Assembly (NCBI GenBank): GCA_014804445.1
Contig: JAAUZU010000012.1
Coordinates: 59,453 to 123,452, forward strand
Direction of reading: 5' to 3'
Length of the DNA stretch: 64,000 nucleotides
DNA from: Lachnospiraceae bacterium
Lineage (GTDB): Bacteria > Bacillota > Clostridia > Lachnospirales > Lachnospiraceae
Shown here: positions 16,970-25,427 of the stretch, one piece after another
Layout: each line of letters opens with the position of its first letter
Numbering within the stretch: position 1 is the first letter of the stretch
The notes under the pieces: generated by a model
Databases searched by the model: none
Told to the model about the DNA's origin: nothing
What the model saw: only the letters and a program-made list of their open reading frames with translations
Position numbers and translations under genes: made by a program

Positions 16970-17953
16970 TTAAATTTCAATCCGCCCAAATCGCCCCAGA
17001 GCCGCTAATATCAGCATCGTTCGGTGTGCCTCGTAAAGAGTTTGCAACTTGCGAAGCCCTTCATCCTCGCCAAACGTCCAGCCCAACGGCCATCTGCCAT
17101 CATTGCTCTGCTGTTTTATGCGAAATTCTAACGAATCATCTACTAAATCCTTCACTGCAGGATATATGATGTTGTCCGGAGAGTCTATCGCATCACAAGG
17201 TAAATGAACATATTCATAATCTGATTTTGAAAAGTCAAGCTCCATAAAGGCAGTTGGATTTTGACGCAGAATCGATATCAGTTTATAGGCAGTATCATTA
17301 TCTTTCAGGCATGGCACAAACCATTGAAAATATTCGAAATCATATGGTACACCTTCGTCAAAAATATCTCTTCTATAATCCGGCGAGTTTTCATCATAAT
17401 ATCGAAAGATATATTCTATTGGATATTTGATAATATCGCGATACAATTCTTCCGGGACAAGCTCTGAGTAAAGCGCAACAAAAGCCGCAAAACACACTTT
17501 TTCGTTGGCATCATATTTTTCTATTCGTTCATCCACACTGGCAATTGGAATAATAGGGTCTCCCCTGTATCTAACCCAATGGTTATAAACTCCGTCATTC
17601 ACCTCTGGCACAGCAGGGTCGCCCCAATTTCCGATTTCTGGGTGGTAACGCTCCAAAATATAATTCATCATTTTTTGAATAACAGGGTGGGCGGCAGAGG
17701 GCTTTACTTTTAGTTTGAGAATATATTTAATAGCGATTTCGGTGCTTTTCAAACATGGTCCTTGATAATCAAATTCATAATATATACCGCCGAATCCACC
17801 GTTATCGTGCTGATACTTCGCGAGAACATGCATAAACGCATCTGTGTCGCTATTCTCAAAATTATAACGAAACCACGCGTGGTTGATATCATCAGAAGAA
17901 GAGAATATGTATTCACGTGCTTTCATAAAGTTTTCGTGGGTGAGTTTCTTCAT
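16970..17953 (-). CDS. Alpha/alpha-toroid-like protein, unknown function
   Basis: I do not recognise a characterised homologue. The 327-residue protein resembles terpene cyclase/prenyltransferase-type toroids: repeated helical pairs with aromatic and glycine motifs such as KYQHDNGGFGG near 50 and QQSNDGRWPLGWTFG near 290. The DxDD motif of squalene-hopene cyclases is not seen, and there is no signal peptide or membrane segment. The start at 17953 follows AAAGGAAC; an in-frame ATG at 17971 precedes the RBS. The gene is monocistronic-looking, AT-richer than its neighbours, and may be an accessory gene. Confidence 0.6.
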   Translation of the reverse strand: MKKLTHENFMKAREYIFSSSDDINHAWFRYNFENSDTDAFMHVLAKYQHDNGGFGGIYYEFDYQGPCLKSTEIAIKYILKLKVKPSAAHPVIQKMMNYILERYHPEIGNWGDPAVPEVNDGVYNHWVRYRGDPIIPIASVDERIEKYDANEKVCFAAFVALYSELVPEELYRDIIKYPIEYIFRYYDENSPDYRRDIFDEGVPYDFEYFQWFVPCLKDNDTAYKLISILRQNPTAFMELDFSKSDYEYVHLPCDAIDSPDNIIYPAVKDLVDDSLEFRIKQQSNDGRWPLGWTFGEDEGLRKLQTLYEAHRTMLILAALGRFGRIEI

Positions 17954-18025
17954 AGATTGAGTTCCTTTCATTGTGATATAAGCGATATGTAACTATGCGC
18001 AAAATGCGAGTTTAACGAACAGTTG

Positions 18026-18484
18026 CTATGGCAAAATGCCTATTTCATCAGAATCCAGTATCACGGTAAAGGGACCATCATTGATAAGGCTTACCTTCAT
18101 ATCTGCGCCAAATATACCTTTTTCCACAACAGGGATTTCTTCCTTACATAAATGCAGAATATATTCGTACAAAGCGTTTGCTTTGTCAGGTGCGCCTGCA
18201 TGGGTAAAGGATGGACGATTCCCTTTCTTACAGTCTGCATACAGTGTAAATTGCGATACCATTAAAAGGCTTCCCGAAACGGTCTTAATATCTAAATTGG
18301 TTTTTCCCTCCGCATCTTCAAAAATCCGCAAACCAATCAGCTTTTTGACCATTTTATCAGCAATTTGCTCATTATCAGTCTGACTGATGCCGACAAACAC
18401 CAAAAAACCTTTCTCAATTTGTCCGACCATATTTTCTTCCACAGTAACCGCCGCCGAACGGACTCTCTGAATTACAAAACGCAT
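18026..18484 (-). CDS. dtd: D-aminoacyl-tRNA deacylase Dtd
   Basis: Removes D-amino acids (and glycine misloaded on tRNA-Ala) from tRNA. The 152-residue protein is full length with MRFVIQRVRSAAVTVEE, the conserved SQFTLYADCKKGNRPSF active-site region (cross-subunit), and the NDGPFTVILDS motif containing the Gly-Pro pair. GGGGT lies before the ATG. It is followed downstream by the toroid-like gene and preceded 53 bases upstream by the HAD phosphatase on the same strand. Confidence 0.93.
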   Translation of the reverse strand: MRFVIQRVRSAAVTVEENMVGQIEKGFLVFVGISQTDNEQIADKMVKKLIGLRIFEDAEGKTNLDIKTVSGSLLMVSQFTLYADCKKGNRPSFTHAGAPDKANALYEYILHLCKEEIPVVEKGIFGADMKVSLINDGPFTVILDSDEIGILP

Positions 18485-18537
18485 TTTTTACCCCGTTTCC
18501 ACTTTTCCTCTTTTTATCCGGACACTTCTCTTCCACT

Positions 18538-19320
18538 TTAATTGACAAAAAAATAACAATCTAAGAAATCGGCAATACCTTCTTCATCATTGCTGCCAAT
18601 GACAAGGTCTGCACTGGCTTTTACCTCTTCAATCGCATTTCCCATAGCAATGCCTTTTCCGCATAATTGTAACATTCCGATATCTGCGTAGTCGTCACCA
18701 AACGCTATGATTTCTTCCTCTTCTATCTCACAGGCAGCGCATATTTTTGCAATAGCATGTTCTTTTGTGGCTGTTTTTTTAGTAAATTTATACCAGTACC
18801 CGTCTGAAAAGCGTATACAGTCGCAATCCGGCAATCTTTCTTGTAATTGTACAGCCTGTCTATCATCAAAAATTTCCACACACATTTTCAAGGCACTTTT
18901 GTCAAAATCCACAAAGTCTGTATATATGCTGTCTCCCCAGCTTTTATCCTGTTTCTTAGGATCTGTTTTATAATTCCAGTAGTGGGAATCAACGGTATCA
19001 ATGGTGATTTCACAATCTATGCCGCATACTTTTCTGGCGGCGGCAATCATCTGCCGGGTTTCTTCTTTGGAAAATTCCGCTTTATATATGTATGCATGCC
19101 GGTATTTTACCAGCGCGCCGCCGCTTGTAATCAAGATATCCGGCTGTAAATCGTTGATAAAAGACAACGCATTCTGCTCGCTTCTGGAGGTAGACACGCC
19201 GATTAAAATACCGTTCCGCCGGCATTTCTGCAACACCTGCAAAGTTCCCGATGAAATTGTTTTATCACTGCGGAGTAATGTGCCATCCAAATCAAACAAA
19301 AGAAGCTTGTACTGTTCCAT
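18538..19320 (-). CDS. HAD-IIB (Cof-like) phosphatase
   Basis: Hydrolase of the haloacid dehalogenase superfamily, Cof type, usually acting on sugar phosphates or flavin mononucleotide. In 260 residues: motif I LLFDLDGTLLRSD (nucleophile and acid Asp), motif II VSTSR, a C2 cap in the middle, and motifs III/IV ending AFGDDYADIGMLQLCGKGIAMGNA. The substrate is unknown. It may be transcribed with dtd. Confidence 0.9.
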   Translation of the reverse strand: MEQYKLLLFDLDGTLLRSDKTISSGTLQVLQKCRRNGILIGVSTSRSEQNALSFINDLQPDILITSGGALVKYRHAYIYKAEFSKEETRQMIAAARKVCGIDCEITIDTVDSHYWNYKTDPKKQDKSWGDSIYTDFVDFDKSALKMCVEIFDDRQAVQLQERLPDCDCIRFSDGYWYKFTKKTATKEHAIAKICAACEIEEEEIIAFGDDYADIGMLQLCGKGIAMGNAIEEVKASADLVIGSNDEEGIADFLDCYFFVN

Positions 19321-19353
19321 TTTTATTTTGTTCTCCCTTAAAATTTTGAACGG

Positions 19354-20763
19354 TTATTTTTCTCTATCTTCTGTTTTCGTTTGCTTTTCCATGCTGTTAT
19401 CAGAAGACATATCTGCAGCTTTCTTAAAGGTTCTTTTGAATGGGAAGCCTTCGGATATTTTTTTATGTTTTTCTTTCATCTTCTGTCTGGTACTATTGCC
19501 ATCATCCGCCTCTGTTTTGTGTACTTCCCCATTTTCATCGATATACTCCATATCCAAATACACACCGGATTGCAGCGGAAGGTTTTTTTTCTGCAGAGAA
19601 CGGTTGACAAGCCCTTTTACCGCAGCAAAGAATACGGCAAAAATGGGTACGCCGACAATCATTCCGGGCACGCCAAACAATCCGCCGAACAATGTGATGG
19701 AAAAGATAACCCAGAAACCCGATAAGCCCGTGGAATCTCCTAAAATTCTTGGTCCGATCAGATTACCATCGACCTGCTGCAGGATAAGAATAAAGATAAC
19801 AAAAGTCACGCAGTTCATGGGATGACTTAAGTCCACAATTAATATCAGAAAGGCACAGGGAATTGCGCCAAGGTAAGGGCCAAAAAAAGGAATGACATTG
19901 GTTACGCCGACAATTACGCTGACCAAGGCGGCATATGGCGTACCGAGCAAAGTGGTTCCAATAAAGCAAAGCAGACCAATGATTACGGAATCCAACACTT
20001 TTCCGCTGATAAAGCCGATAAAGGTTCTGTGCACAAAGCGCAGAGAACTTAGTACAGCGTTTGCAGAATCCGTTTCAAATATGGCGTATATCATTTTTTT
20101 GCCCTGTGCAGAAAAGGTTTCTTTACTTGCCAGAACATATATGGAAATGATAAAGCCTATGATAAAATTCCATGCTACCTTTAAAAAGCTTAAAATACTG
20201 AGAGAAACTGTTTTTAATACTTCACCGGATTTTTCCAGAAGATTCGCCGTATCGTCAAGCCAGGTTTCCAGACTGGAAAACAGCTTTGTAACCTGCGGCA
20301 TCACATAATTTTTCAGTTCCTGATTATCTTCCATCAGATTATTCAGCCATGTGGAAAGATCTCCAACATAACCGTCAAAGTTGGAAATGATGGTTTGAAT
20401 ACTTGGTACAATCTGTGAAATCAGCATGGCAATTAATGCATAAATTGCAAAAATCATTAAAAGGGAAGTCAGAATAACCGCAATTCCCCTGATTATTTTT
20501 TTTCTGCGAGCTGTTTCTTTTATTTTAAGTCGGTCAAATAAAGGATGGAGGATTTTCTGCTCAATAAAGTTTAAAATCGGGGTAAGCAAATACGCTATGA
20601 TTAATCCGAAAACCACCGGCATGACTACACTAAATAATGACTTGACATTCTGTGTAAACTCAGAAATATGAAATATTAAATAGTAAAAGCAAATGCCGCC
20701 CGCTATAACGGAGAACGCCGTAATGCCCCATTTAAAATATTTGCTGTTCATTTTCAGTTTCAT
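19354..20763 (-). CDS. AI-2E family transporter
   Basis: Multi-pass membrane protein of the AI-2 exporter/TqsA superfamily; most members export or exchange unknown substrates. The 469 residues include about eight membrane helices in two groups, with a long, probably external, loop between (about 115-190). The family's conserved C-terminal part is seen as VIPFFGPYLGAIP and IVGVPIFAVFFA. A hydrophilic tail of about 75 residues follows. AGGAGC precedes the ATG. A TATACT box (complement of 20841-20846) lies in the 193-base gap upstream, with a poor -35. Confidence 0.87.
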   Translation of the reverse strand: MKLKMNSKYFKWGITAFSVIAGGICFYYLIFHISEFTQNVKSLFSVVMPVVFGLIIAYLLTPILNFIEQKILHPLFDRLKIKETARRKKIIRGIAVILTSLLMIFAIYALIAMLISQIVPSIQTIISNFDGYVGDLSTWLNNLMEDNQELKNYVMPQVTKLFSSLETWLDDTANLLEKSGEVLKTVSLSILSFLKVAWNFIIGFIISIYVLASKETFSAQGKKMIYAIFETDSANAVLSSLRFVHRTFIGFISGKVLDSVIIGLLCFIGTTLLGTPYAALVSVIVGVTNVIPFFGPYLGAIPCAFLILIVDLSHPMNCVTFVIFILILQQVDGNLIGPRILGDSTGLSGFWVIFSITLFGGLFGVPGMIVGVPIFAVFFAAVKGLVNRSLQKKNLPLQSGVYLDMEYIDENGEVHKTEADDGNSTRQKMKEKHKKISEGFPFKRTFKKAADMSSDNSMEKQTKTEDREK

Positions 20764-20956
20764 TCTATATGCTCCTATCTGTTTCTATATCTATTCTGTT
20801 CCATACACTTTAACAAAACGAAAATCCTTATCTATCAAAGAGTATAGCACGAATAGCGGAAGAAAAACAGATGATTTTTCTAAAAACAGATGAAATAACT
20901 ACAAAAAAAATGTATAATAAGAAGAGTTACCTGTAACCAACAGGAATCGGAAAGGC

Positions 20957-21688
20957 ATGATATTTATTATGAAACTACAGCAGGTATTCAGCATTGTCCG
21001 CAAGGCAGTGGAGGATTATCATATGATTGAGGACGGTGATAAAATTGCCGTCGGCATATCAGGCGGAAAAGACAGTCTGACGCTTTTGTATGCATTAAGC
21101 GGTTTAAGACGCTTCTACCCCCAAAAATTTGAACTGATGGCAGTTACGGTAGATTTGGGATTTCAAAACCTGGATTTATCCAAAATAAGCGCACTGTGTG
21201 AAGAATTACAAGTAGAATATAAAATCATAAAGACAGATATCGCTCAGATTATCTTCGAGGACAGAAAAGAAAGCAATCCCTGTTCTCTATGTGCAAAAAT
21301 GCGGAAAGGTGCATTAAATGAAGCAGTTAAAGCTGCCGGAGTCAACAAAATTGCCTATGCGCACCATAAAGATGATGTGGTGGAGACCATGCTGATGTCA
21401 CTGGTTTATGAGGGCAGATTCCACACTTTTTCTCCTGTCACCTATCTGGACAGAATGGACTTAACTGTGATACGCCCCTTAATGTATATGAACGAAGCAG
21501 ATGTAATTGGTTTTATCAATAAATATGATGTTCCGGTTGTGAAAAGCCCCTGTCCGGCAGACGGACATACCAAACGGGAATATATCAAACAGCTTTTACA
21601 GCAGTTGAACCGTGAAAATCCGGGGGTTAAGGAGAGAATGTTTACGGCAATACAGACCGGAAGCCTGAAAGGATGGGAAAAAGGATGA
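20957..21688 (+). CDS. TtcA-like tRNA thiolation protein (PP-loop ATPase)
   Basis: Adenine nucleotide alpha hydrolase of the TtcA/TtuA superfamily, probably thiolating a tRNA base. Seen in 243 residues: PP-loop GISGGKDSL, the CSLC pair (CxxC) near 112-115, HHKDDVVETMLMSL, and a third cysteine in SPCPAD, which together would bind a 4Fe-4S cluster. The start is uncertain: ATG at 20957 is very close to GGAAAGG, ATG at 20969 is 13 bases from it. A TATAAT box sits at 20913-20918, followed by a small palindrome, GTTACCTGTAAC (20926-20937). The stop overlaps the recombinase start in an ATGA. Confidence 0.85.
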   Translation: MIFIMKLQQVFSIVRKAVEDYHMIEDGDKIAVGISGGKDSLTLLYALSGLRRFYPQKFELMAVTVDLGFQNLDLSKISALCEELQVEYKIIKTDIAQIIFEDRKESNPCSLCAKMRKGALNEAVKAAGVNKIAYAHHKDDVVETMLMSLVYEGRFHTFSPVTYLDRMDLTVIRPLMYMNEADVIGFINKYDVPVVKSPCPADGHTKREYIKQLLQQLNRENPGVKERMFTAIQTGSLKGWEKG

Positions 21689-22749
21689 ACACAGATAATT
21701 ATCATGACGCGCAAAACAAACAAAATATTCTAAAGCTGCGTGCCGTATTGGATACGCTTCCACCCTTCTGTCAGGAATTTTTCCGCGGAATCGCAGATAC
21801 TACCTCTACAAGAACAAGGCTTGCCTACGCCTATGACATCAGGGTGTTTTTTGAGTTCCTGCATGAGACAAATCCGTCCTGTGCCAAAATGGAAATCAAA
21901 GAAATTCCAATCAAAGTGTTAAACCAGGTTACCAGGCAGGATATTGAAGAATATCTTTCCTACATCAGTTATTATGAGAAGGAAGGGCGCGAAATTACCA
22001 ACACCGAGCGTGGCAAGGCGCGGAAACTCTCCAGCCTGCGCAGTTTTTACAATTACTACTTTCAGAATGAGCGCATTGAAAAGAATACTGCAGAGCTTGT
22101 TCCCGTACCCAAACTGCATGAGAAAGCCATTATCCGCTTAGAGCCAAACGAAGTGGCAACTCTGCTGGATCAGGTAGAGGCAGGCGCTAAACTGACAAAA
22201 AAGGAACTTGCCTACCATGAAAAAACCAAGGTTCGCGATATGGCGCTACTGACGCTTTTGTTAGGGACAGGTATTCGTGTATCGGAATGTGTGGGACTCG
22301 ACTTACAAGACGTTGATTTTGAAAATGACGGGATTAAAATCCGCCGTAAAGGTGGTTATGAAGCGGTGGTGTACTTCGGTGATGAAGTGGAAAGCGCGCT
22401 GCGGGAATACATGAAAGAACGGGAACATATCATCCCGGCATCCGGCCACGAAAATGCACTTTTTCTTTCCATGCAAAATCGGCGGATAGCGGTCCGTTCC
22501 GTGGAAAATCTGGTTAAGAAATATGCTTCTCGTGTTACGACACTGAAAAAAATCACGCCGCATAAGCTTCGAAGCACCTACGGCACTACTCTTTATCAGG
22601 AAACCGGCGATATCTATTTGGTAGCCGATGTGCTTGGTCACAAGGACGTCAATACTACCAGAAAACATTATGCGACTATGGAAGACGAAAGAAGAAGAAT
22701 GGCGGCAAAGGTAGTAAAACTTCGCGAGGAAAACACCGGCAAGCCATAG
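21685..22749 (+). CDS. Tyrosine recombinase, XerS-like
   Basis: Site-specific recombinase of the phage-integrase family. In 354 residues: an N-terminal SAM-like DNA-binding part (about 30-130) with an insert-rich region up to 180, then the catalytic domain with Arg198 (GTGIRVSE), Lys222 (RRKGGY), His293 and Arg296 (HKLR), His319 (LGHKD) and Tyr329 (KHYA). Length and the linker resemble streptococcal XerS, a lone chromosome-dimer resolvase, more than XerC/XerD (about 300). That it is the cell's dimer resolvase is inferred; no dif-like site was recognised nearby and there are no phage genes. It is translationally coupled to the TtcA-like gene. Confidence 0.82.
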   Translation: MNTDNYHDAQNKQNILKLRAVLDTLPPFCQEFFRGIADTTSTRTRLAYAYDIRVFFEFLHETNPSCAKMEIKEIPIKVLNQVTRQDIEEYLSYISYYEKEGREITNTERGKARKLSSLRSFYNYYFQNERIEKNTAELVPVPKLHEKAIIRLEPNEVATLLDQVEAGAKLTKKELAYHEKTKVRDMALLTLLLGTGIRVSECVGLDLQDVDFENDGIKIRRKGGYEAVVYFGDEVESALREYMKEREHIIPASGHENALFLSMQNRRIAVRSVENLVKKYASRVTTLKKITPHKLRSTYGTTLYQETGDIYLVADVLGHKDVNTTRKHYATMEDERRRMAAKVVKLREENTGKP

Positions 22750-22799
22750 GATATCATCTTTGGCTTGTCAGAATCAGAACAGGGATTTCCGGACTGCGG

Positions 22800-23183
22800 T
22801 TATTGTTTGAATTCCGTGGAATAATAAGGAATAACTAAATATTGACCTGCAATCAGGGATTCCTCCTGCAAATGATTGATTTTCATCACTTCATGCACAT
22901 AATCGTCCTTTGCAGCATACTCCTCTCCTGCGTATCTGTCGGCTATGGACCAGAGTGAATCACCGTATACTATCTCAATGCTCGTATAGTATTTGTAAGA
23001 AACCGGTTCGTTAGAGGTTGCTTTGGAAAGAATCGCATGGTAGGAAACTGTCAAAAACAATATCAGCAGAACGGTAAGCAGGACAAGAAAACACTGCCGG
23101 CGAAAATGACGGAGTCTTTTCATCTTGTTTCTCTGTTTGCGGTATTCACTATTTAAAAATGCTTCATAAACTCTTTCGTCCAT
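22800..23183 (-). CDS. LysM-domain membrane protein, YneA-like SOS division inhibitor candidate
   Basis: The 127-residue protein has a basic cytoplasmic start, one membrane helix (about 30-50) and a C-terminal LysM domain (YTSIEIVYGDSLWSIADRYAG to AGQYLVIPYYS) that binds peptidoglycan. This is the architecture of B. subtilis YneA, which delays division after DNA damage and is encoded divergently from lexA, as here. Similarity is in layout more than in sequence. The ATG at 23183 follows AAAGGGATGAG. The longer open frame upstream passes through the control region and is not used. Confidence 0.82.
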   Translation of the reverse strand: MDERVYEAFLNSEYRKQRNKMKRLRHFRRQCFLVLLTVLLILFLTVSYHAILSKATSNEPVSYKYYTSIEIVYGDSLWSIADRYAGEEYAAKDDYVHEVMKINHLQEESLIAGQYLVIPYYSTEFKQ

Positions 23184-23231
23184 TGTAATCTCATCCCTTT
23201 CAACGAACATATAATTTGAATATATGTTCGT

Positions 23232-23243
23232 GAACACTTGTTC
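23232..23243. promoter_or_regulatory. LexA (SOS) box, perfect
   Basis: GAACACTTGTTC fits the Firmicute SOS box core GAAC-N4-GTTC exactly. It lies about 10 bases downstream of the -10 box of the LysM gene promoter, where bound LexA would block transcription. A wider inverted pair CGAACATATA / TATATGTTCG lies at 23204-23230. Confidence 0.75.
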
Positions 23244-23253
23244 ATTTATCTGT

Positions 23254-23282
23254 ATTATACAGAACATGTTTTCGAATGTCAA
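23254..23282 (-). promoter_or_regulatory. Consensus promoter of the YneA-like gene with SOS box in its spacer
   Basis: On the minus strand a perfect TTGACA (complement of 23277-23282), 17-base spacer and perfect TATAAT (complement of 23254-23259). A one-mismatch LexA box, GAACATGTTTTC, occupies 23262-23273 within the spacer. Confidence 0.8.
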
Positions 23283-23302
23283 TAGATTTTTCGAAAATTT
23301 CC

Positions 23303-23314
23303 GAACATATTTTC
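23303..23314. promoter_or_regulatory. Probable LexA box near the lexA promoter (one mismatch)
   Basis: GAACATATTTTC matches GAAC-N4-GTTC except for one base. A further half-site, GAACATG, starts at 23316. Both lie just upstream of the lexA -35 box and suggest autoregulation. Confidence 0.5.
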
Positions 23315-23325
23315 TGAACATGTAT

Positions 23326-23354
23326 TTGCTTTTTCCAACTAGGTGTGCTATACT
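23326..23354 (+). promoter_or_regulatory. lexA promoter
   Basis: TTGCTT (23326-23331), 17-base spacer, TATACT (23349-23354), about 50 bases before the lexA ATG. Confidence 0.65.
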
Positions 23355-23402
23355 GTAATAAATTAAAAACAATTTACCATAAACACCAATGGAGGTATCA
23401 GC

Positions 23403-24020
23403 ATGGAACAAAAAATATCAGCCAAGCAAAAAGAAATCTTGGAGTATATTAAAGATGAAATTTTGAGAAAGGGATATCCGCCCACTGTACGGGAAATATG
23501 TGAGACGGTTCATTTAAAGTCAACCTCTTCTGTCCACTCTCATTTGGAGACTTTGGAAAAGAAAGGATATATCCGCAAGGACCCGACGAAGCCTCGTGCC
23601 ATTGAGATTTGTGACGACAGCTTTCAGATGGTAAGAACCGAGATGGTAAGTCTTCCCATAGTAGGAACTGTAGCTGCCGGACAGCCTATTCTGGCGCAGG
23701 AAAACATCGAGAGTTATTTCCCGATTCCGGCAGAGGTAGTACCGCCCGGAGAAGCTTCTTTCATTTTAAAAGTAAAAGGTGACTCCATGATAAATGCCGG
23801 AATCTACAGCGGCGACCAGATTTTTGTACAGAGCTGCAGCACTGCGCATAATGGTGATACGGTAGTTGCACTTGTAGATGATTCTGCAACCGTAAAAACT
23901 TTTTATAAGGAAAACGGGCATATCCGGCTTCAGCCTGAAAATGATACCATGGATCCCATTATTGTTGATGACTGCCAGATTTTAGGTAAGGTATTTGGCG
24001 TATTCAGATTGTATCATTAA
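23403..24020 (+). CDS. lexA: LexA, SOS repressor
   Basis: Represses DNA-damage genes and is inactivated by RecA-stimulated self-cleavage. The 205 residues comprise a winged helix (1-70, with [15 protein letters not shown] recognition region) and an S24 peptidase domain. The cleavage pair Ala92-Gly93 (TVAAGQP), catalytic Ser128 (KGDSMI) and Lys165 (ATVK) are all present. GGAGGT lies upstream of the ATG. It is divergent from the YneA-like gene with SOS boxes between them. Confidence 0.95.
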   Translation: MEQKISAKQKEILEYIKDEILRKGYPPTVREICETVHLKSTSSVHSHLETLEKKGYIRKDPTKPRAIEICDDSFQMVRTEMVSLPIVGTVAAGQPILAQENIESYFPIPAEVVPPGEASFILKVKGDSMINAGIYSGDQIFVQSCSTAHNGDTVVALVDDSATVKTFYKENGHIRLQPENDTMDPIIVDDCQILGKVFGVFRLYH

Positions 24021-24170
24021 TTTTTGCCAATTTTAAGCAGCCTTCTTTTCATACATATTTTGCGCTTTTGCTACGCAGAATAATTAAGGTAAACACTGTC
24101 CTTGGGATTAGTGTAGTTTCCGGCGTTTCACAAACGCTTATATGTGATTATGTATGGAAAGGAGAAAGAT

Positions 24171-24383
24171 ATGAGAATGAAATGGCTTGATATTATAGCT
24201 TTAGTCGTTACCATAATAGGTGCAGTAAATTGGGGACTTATCGGTTTATTCCGATTTGATTTAGTTGCCTTTTTATTGGGGGATATGACTTGGCCTTCAC
24301 GGATTGTCTATGTGGTTGTCGGACTTTGTGGATTGTATCTTTTCAGCTTCTTTGGAAAAATATGCAGAGACAACTCTGTCTGA
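24171..24383 (+). CDS. DUF378 family small membrane protein
   Basis: A 70-residue protein with two membrane helices and the DUF378 pattern: LDIIALVVTIIGAVNWGLIG at the start and a second helix from RIVYVVVGLCGLYLF. Function unknown. AAAGGAGA sits 5 bases before the ATG; an earlier in-frame start at 24144 lacks it. The 150-base gap after lexA holds a small hairpin (GCGTTT/AAACGC, 24123-24137) but nothing else recognised. Confidence 0.82.
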   Translation: MRMKWLDIIALVVTIIGAVNWGLIGLFRFDLVAFLLGDMTWPSRIVYVVVGLCGLYLFSFFGKICRDNSV

Positions 24384-24405
24384 TAACAGGATACTGATTA
24401 TAACA

Positions 24406-24440
24406 AAAAGGAGTCCATCTGTTTTCAGGGGACTCCTTTT
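24406..24440. terminator. Bidirectional intrinsic terminator
   Basis: Perfect 11-base arms AAAAGGAGTCC (24406-24416) and GGACTCCTTTT (24430-24440), loop of 13 bases. A-rich and T-rich outer bases let it work both ways, between the DUF378 gene and rsfS, which converge here. Confidence 0.85.
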
Positions 24441-24450
24441 ACAATTATCA

Positions 24451-24807
24451 TCACAATTCCGAACACTCTATTGCCTTGCCGTCTCTCCAGATTCGTTCCA
24501 GATTATAGAACAGGCGGTTTTCCTTATCAAAGATATGCACAATGACGTCTCCGAAATCCATTAATATCCAGTTTGCGGTATTGTAGCCCTCTACCTGCCG
24601 CATCGCATAGCCTGCCCTGCCGAGCACTTCCTGTACATTATCCGCCATTGCCTGAATCTGACTGCGGTTGCTGCCGTTTGCAATAATGAAATAGTCCGCA
24701 ACTACAGAAACCTCACTGATATCTATGACATGAATATCTTCTGCCTTCTTATCTTCCAAAGCCTTAATTGCCTGTTTTGCCATATTTTTTGATTGATTAA
24801 TATCCAT
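24451..24807 (-). CDS. rsfS: Ribosome silencing factor RsfS
   Basis: Binds ribosomal protein L14 (uL14) and blocks subunit joining when nutrients are short. The 118-residue protein shows the family pattern: AEDIHVIDISEVSVVADYFIIANGSNRSQIQAMAD, EGYNTANWILMDFGDVIVHIF and a C-terminal LERIW. It overlaps the yqeK stop by one base and is last of a cluster with yqeK and nadD, as usual in Firmicutes. Confidence 0.95.
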   Translation of the reverse strand: MDINQSKNMAKQAIKALEDKKAEDIHVIDISEVSVVADYFIIANGSNRSQIQAMADNVQEVLGRAGYAMRQVEGYNTANWILMDFGDVIVHIFDKENRLFYNLERIWRDGKAIECSEL

Positions 24808-25412
24808 TATGATGCCTCACTTTCCTCTTTTTCCAATCGCTTTTCTTTACGGTAATATTCCAAAGTTTTTTCTGTCATGGGGTCGATGTCATCCGGGAAA
24901 TCCTGCAGGTATATTATGGTATCCTCAAGGATCCGCAACAAAGCGTCATCCAGATTCTGAAAGGCAATCCTGCGGATTTCATCCAGATGCGGAGCCTGCT
25001 TTCTGCCGGGTTCAATATAATCTGCTACAAAAATAATTTTTTCCAAAAGAGACATAGCCGGTCTGCCTGTGGTATGGTTTAATATCGCATTGATCACATC
25101 TTTATCGCGTACCTTATAGGTATTCATTGCCAGAAAGCTGCCAACCTTTGCATGGAGAAGCTGTGGCTTTCTGCGTTCCACATCCGTGATGCCAATATGA
25201 TGCTTTTCGCAAAAAGAAATACTCTTTTCTTCTTCCATGCCCTTGGCACAGTCATGCAAAAGACCGGCGAGCTCTGCGCTTTCTATGGAAGCCCCATACC
25301 GCATGGCAAGCGCCGCCGCAGTATAAGCGACGCCTAAAGTATGCTCATACCGCTTTTCCGCCAAAGATTTTTCCATTGCCCTTCTGATTTTTCTGATATC
25401 AGTGTTTTTCAT
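24807..25412 (-). CDS. yqeK: YqeK, symmetrical Ap4A hydrolase (HD domain)
   Basis: HD-domain phosphohydrolase that splits diadenosine tetraphosphate to two ADP. The 201 residues include RYEHTLGVAYTAAALA (first His), AGLLHDCAKGM (HD pair), HAKVGSFLA, and ILNHTTGRPAMSLLEKIIFVADYIEPGR with the later metal ligands. The ATG at 25412 follows AGGAGAGGG; a GTG three codons earlier overlaps that site. Confidence 0.92.
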   Translation of the reverse strand: MKNTDIRKIRRAMEKSLAEKRYEHTLGVAYTAAALAMRYGASIESAELAGLLHDCAKGMEEEKSISFCEKHHIGITDVERRKPQLLHAKVGSFLAMNTYKVRDKDVINAILNHTTGRPAMSLLEKIIFVADYIEPGRKQAPHLDEIRRIAFQNLDDALLRILEDTIIYLQDFPDDIDPMTEKTLEYYRKEKRLEKEESEAS

Positions 25413-25427
25413 ACCGTCCACCCTCTC

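Noticed and set aside
21685..22749. Integrase of a prophage or integrative element
   Set aside because: No excisionase, phage, conjugation genes or attachment-site tRNA is nearby, and the protein resembles XerS.
23184..23411. Minus-strand extension of the LysM protein into the lexA control region
   Set aside because: The frame is open by chance across promoter and LexA boxes; the ATG at 23183 has a clear ribosome binding site and a consensus promoter just upstream.
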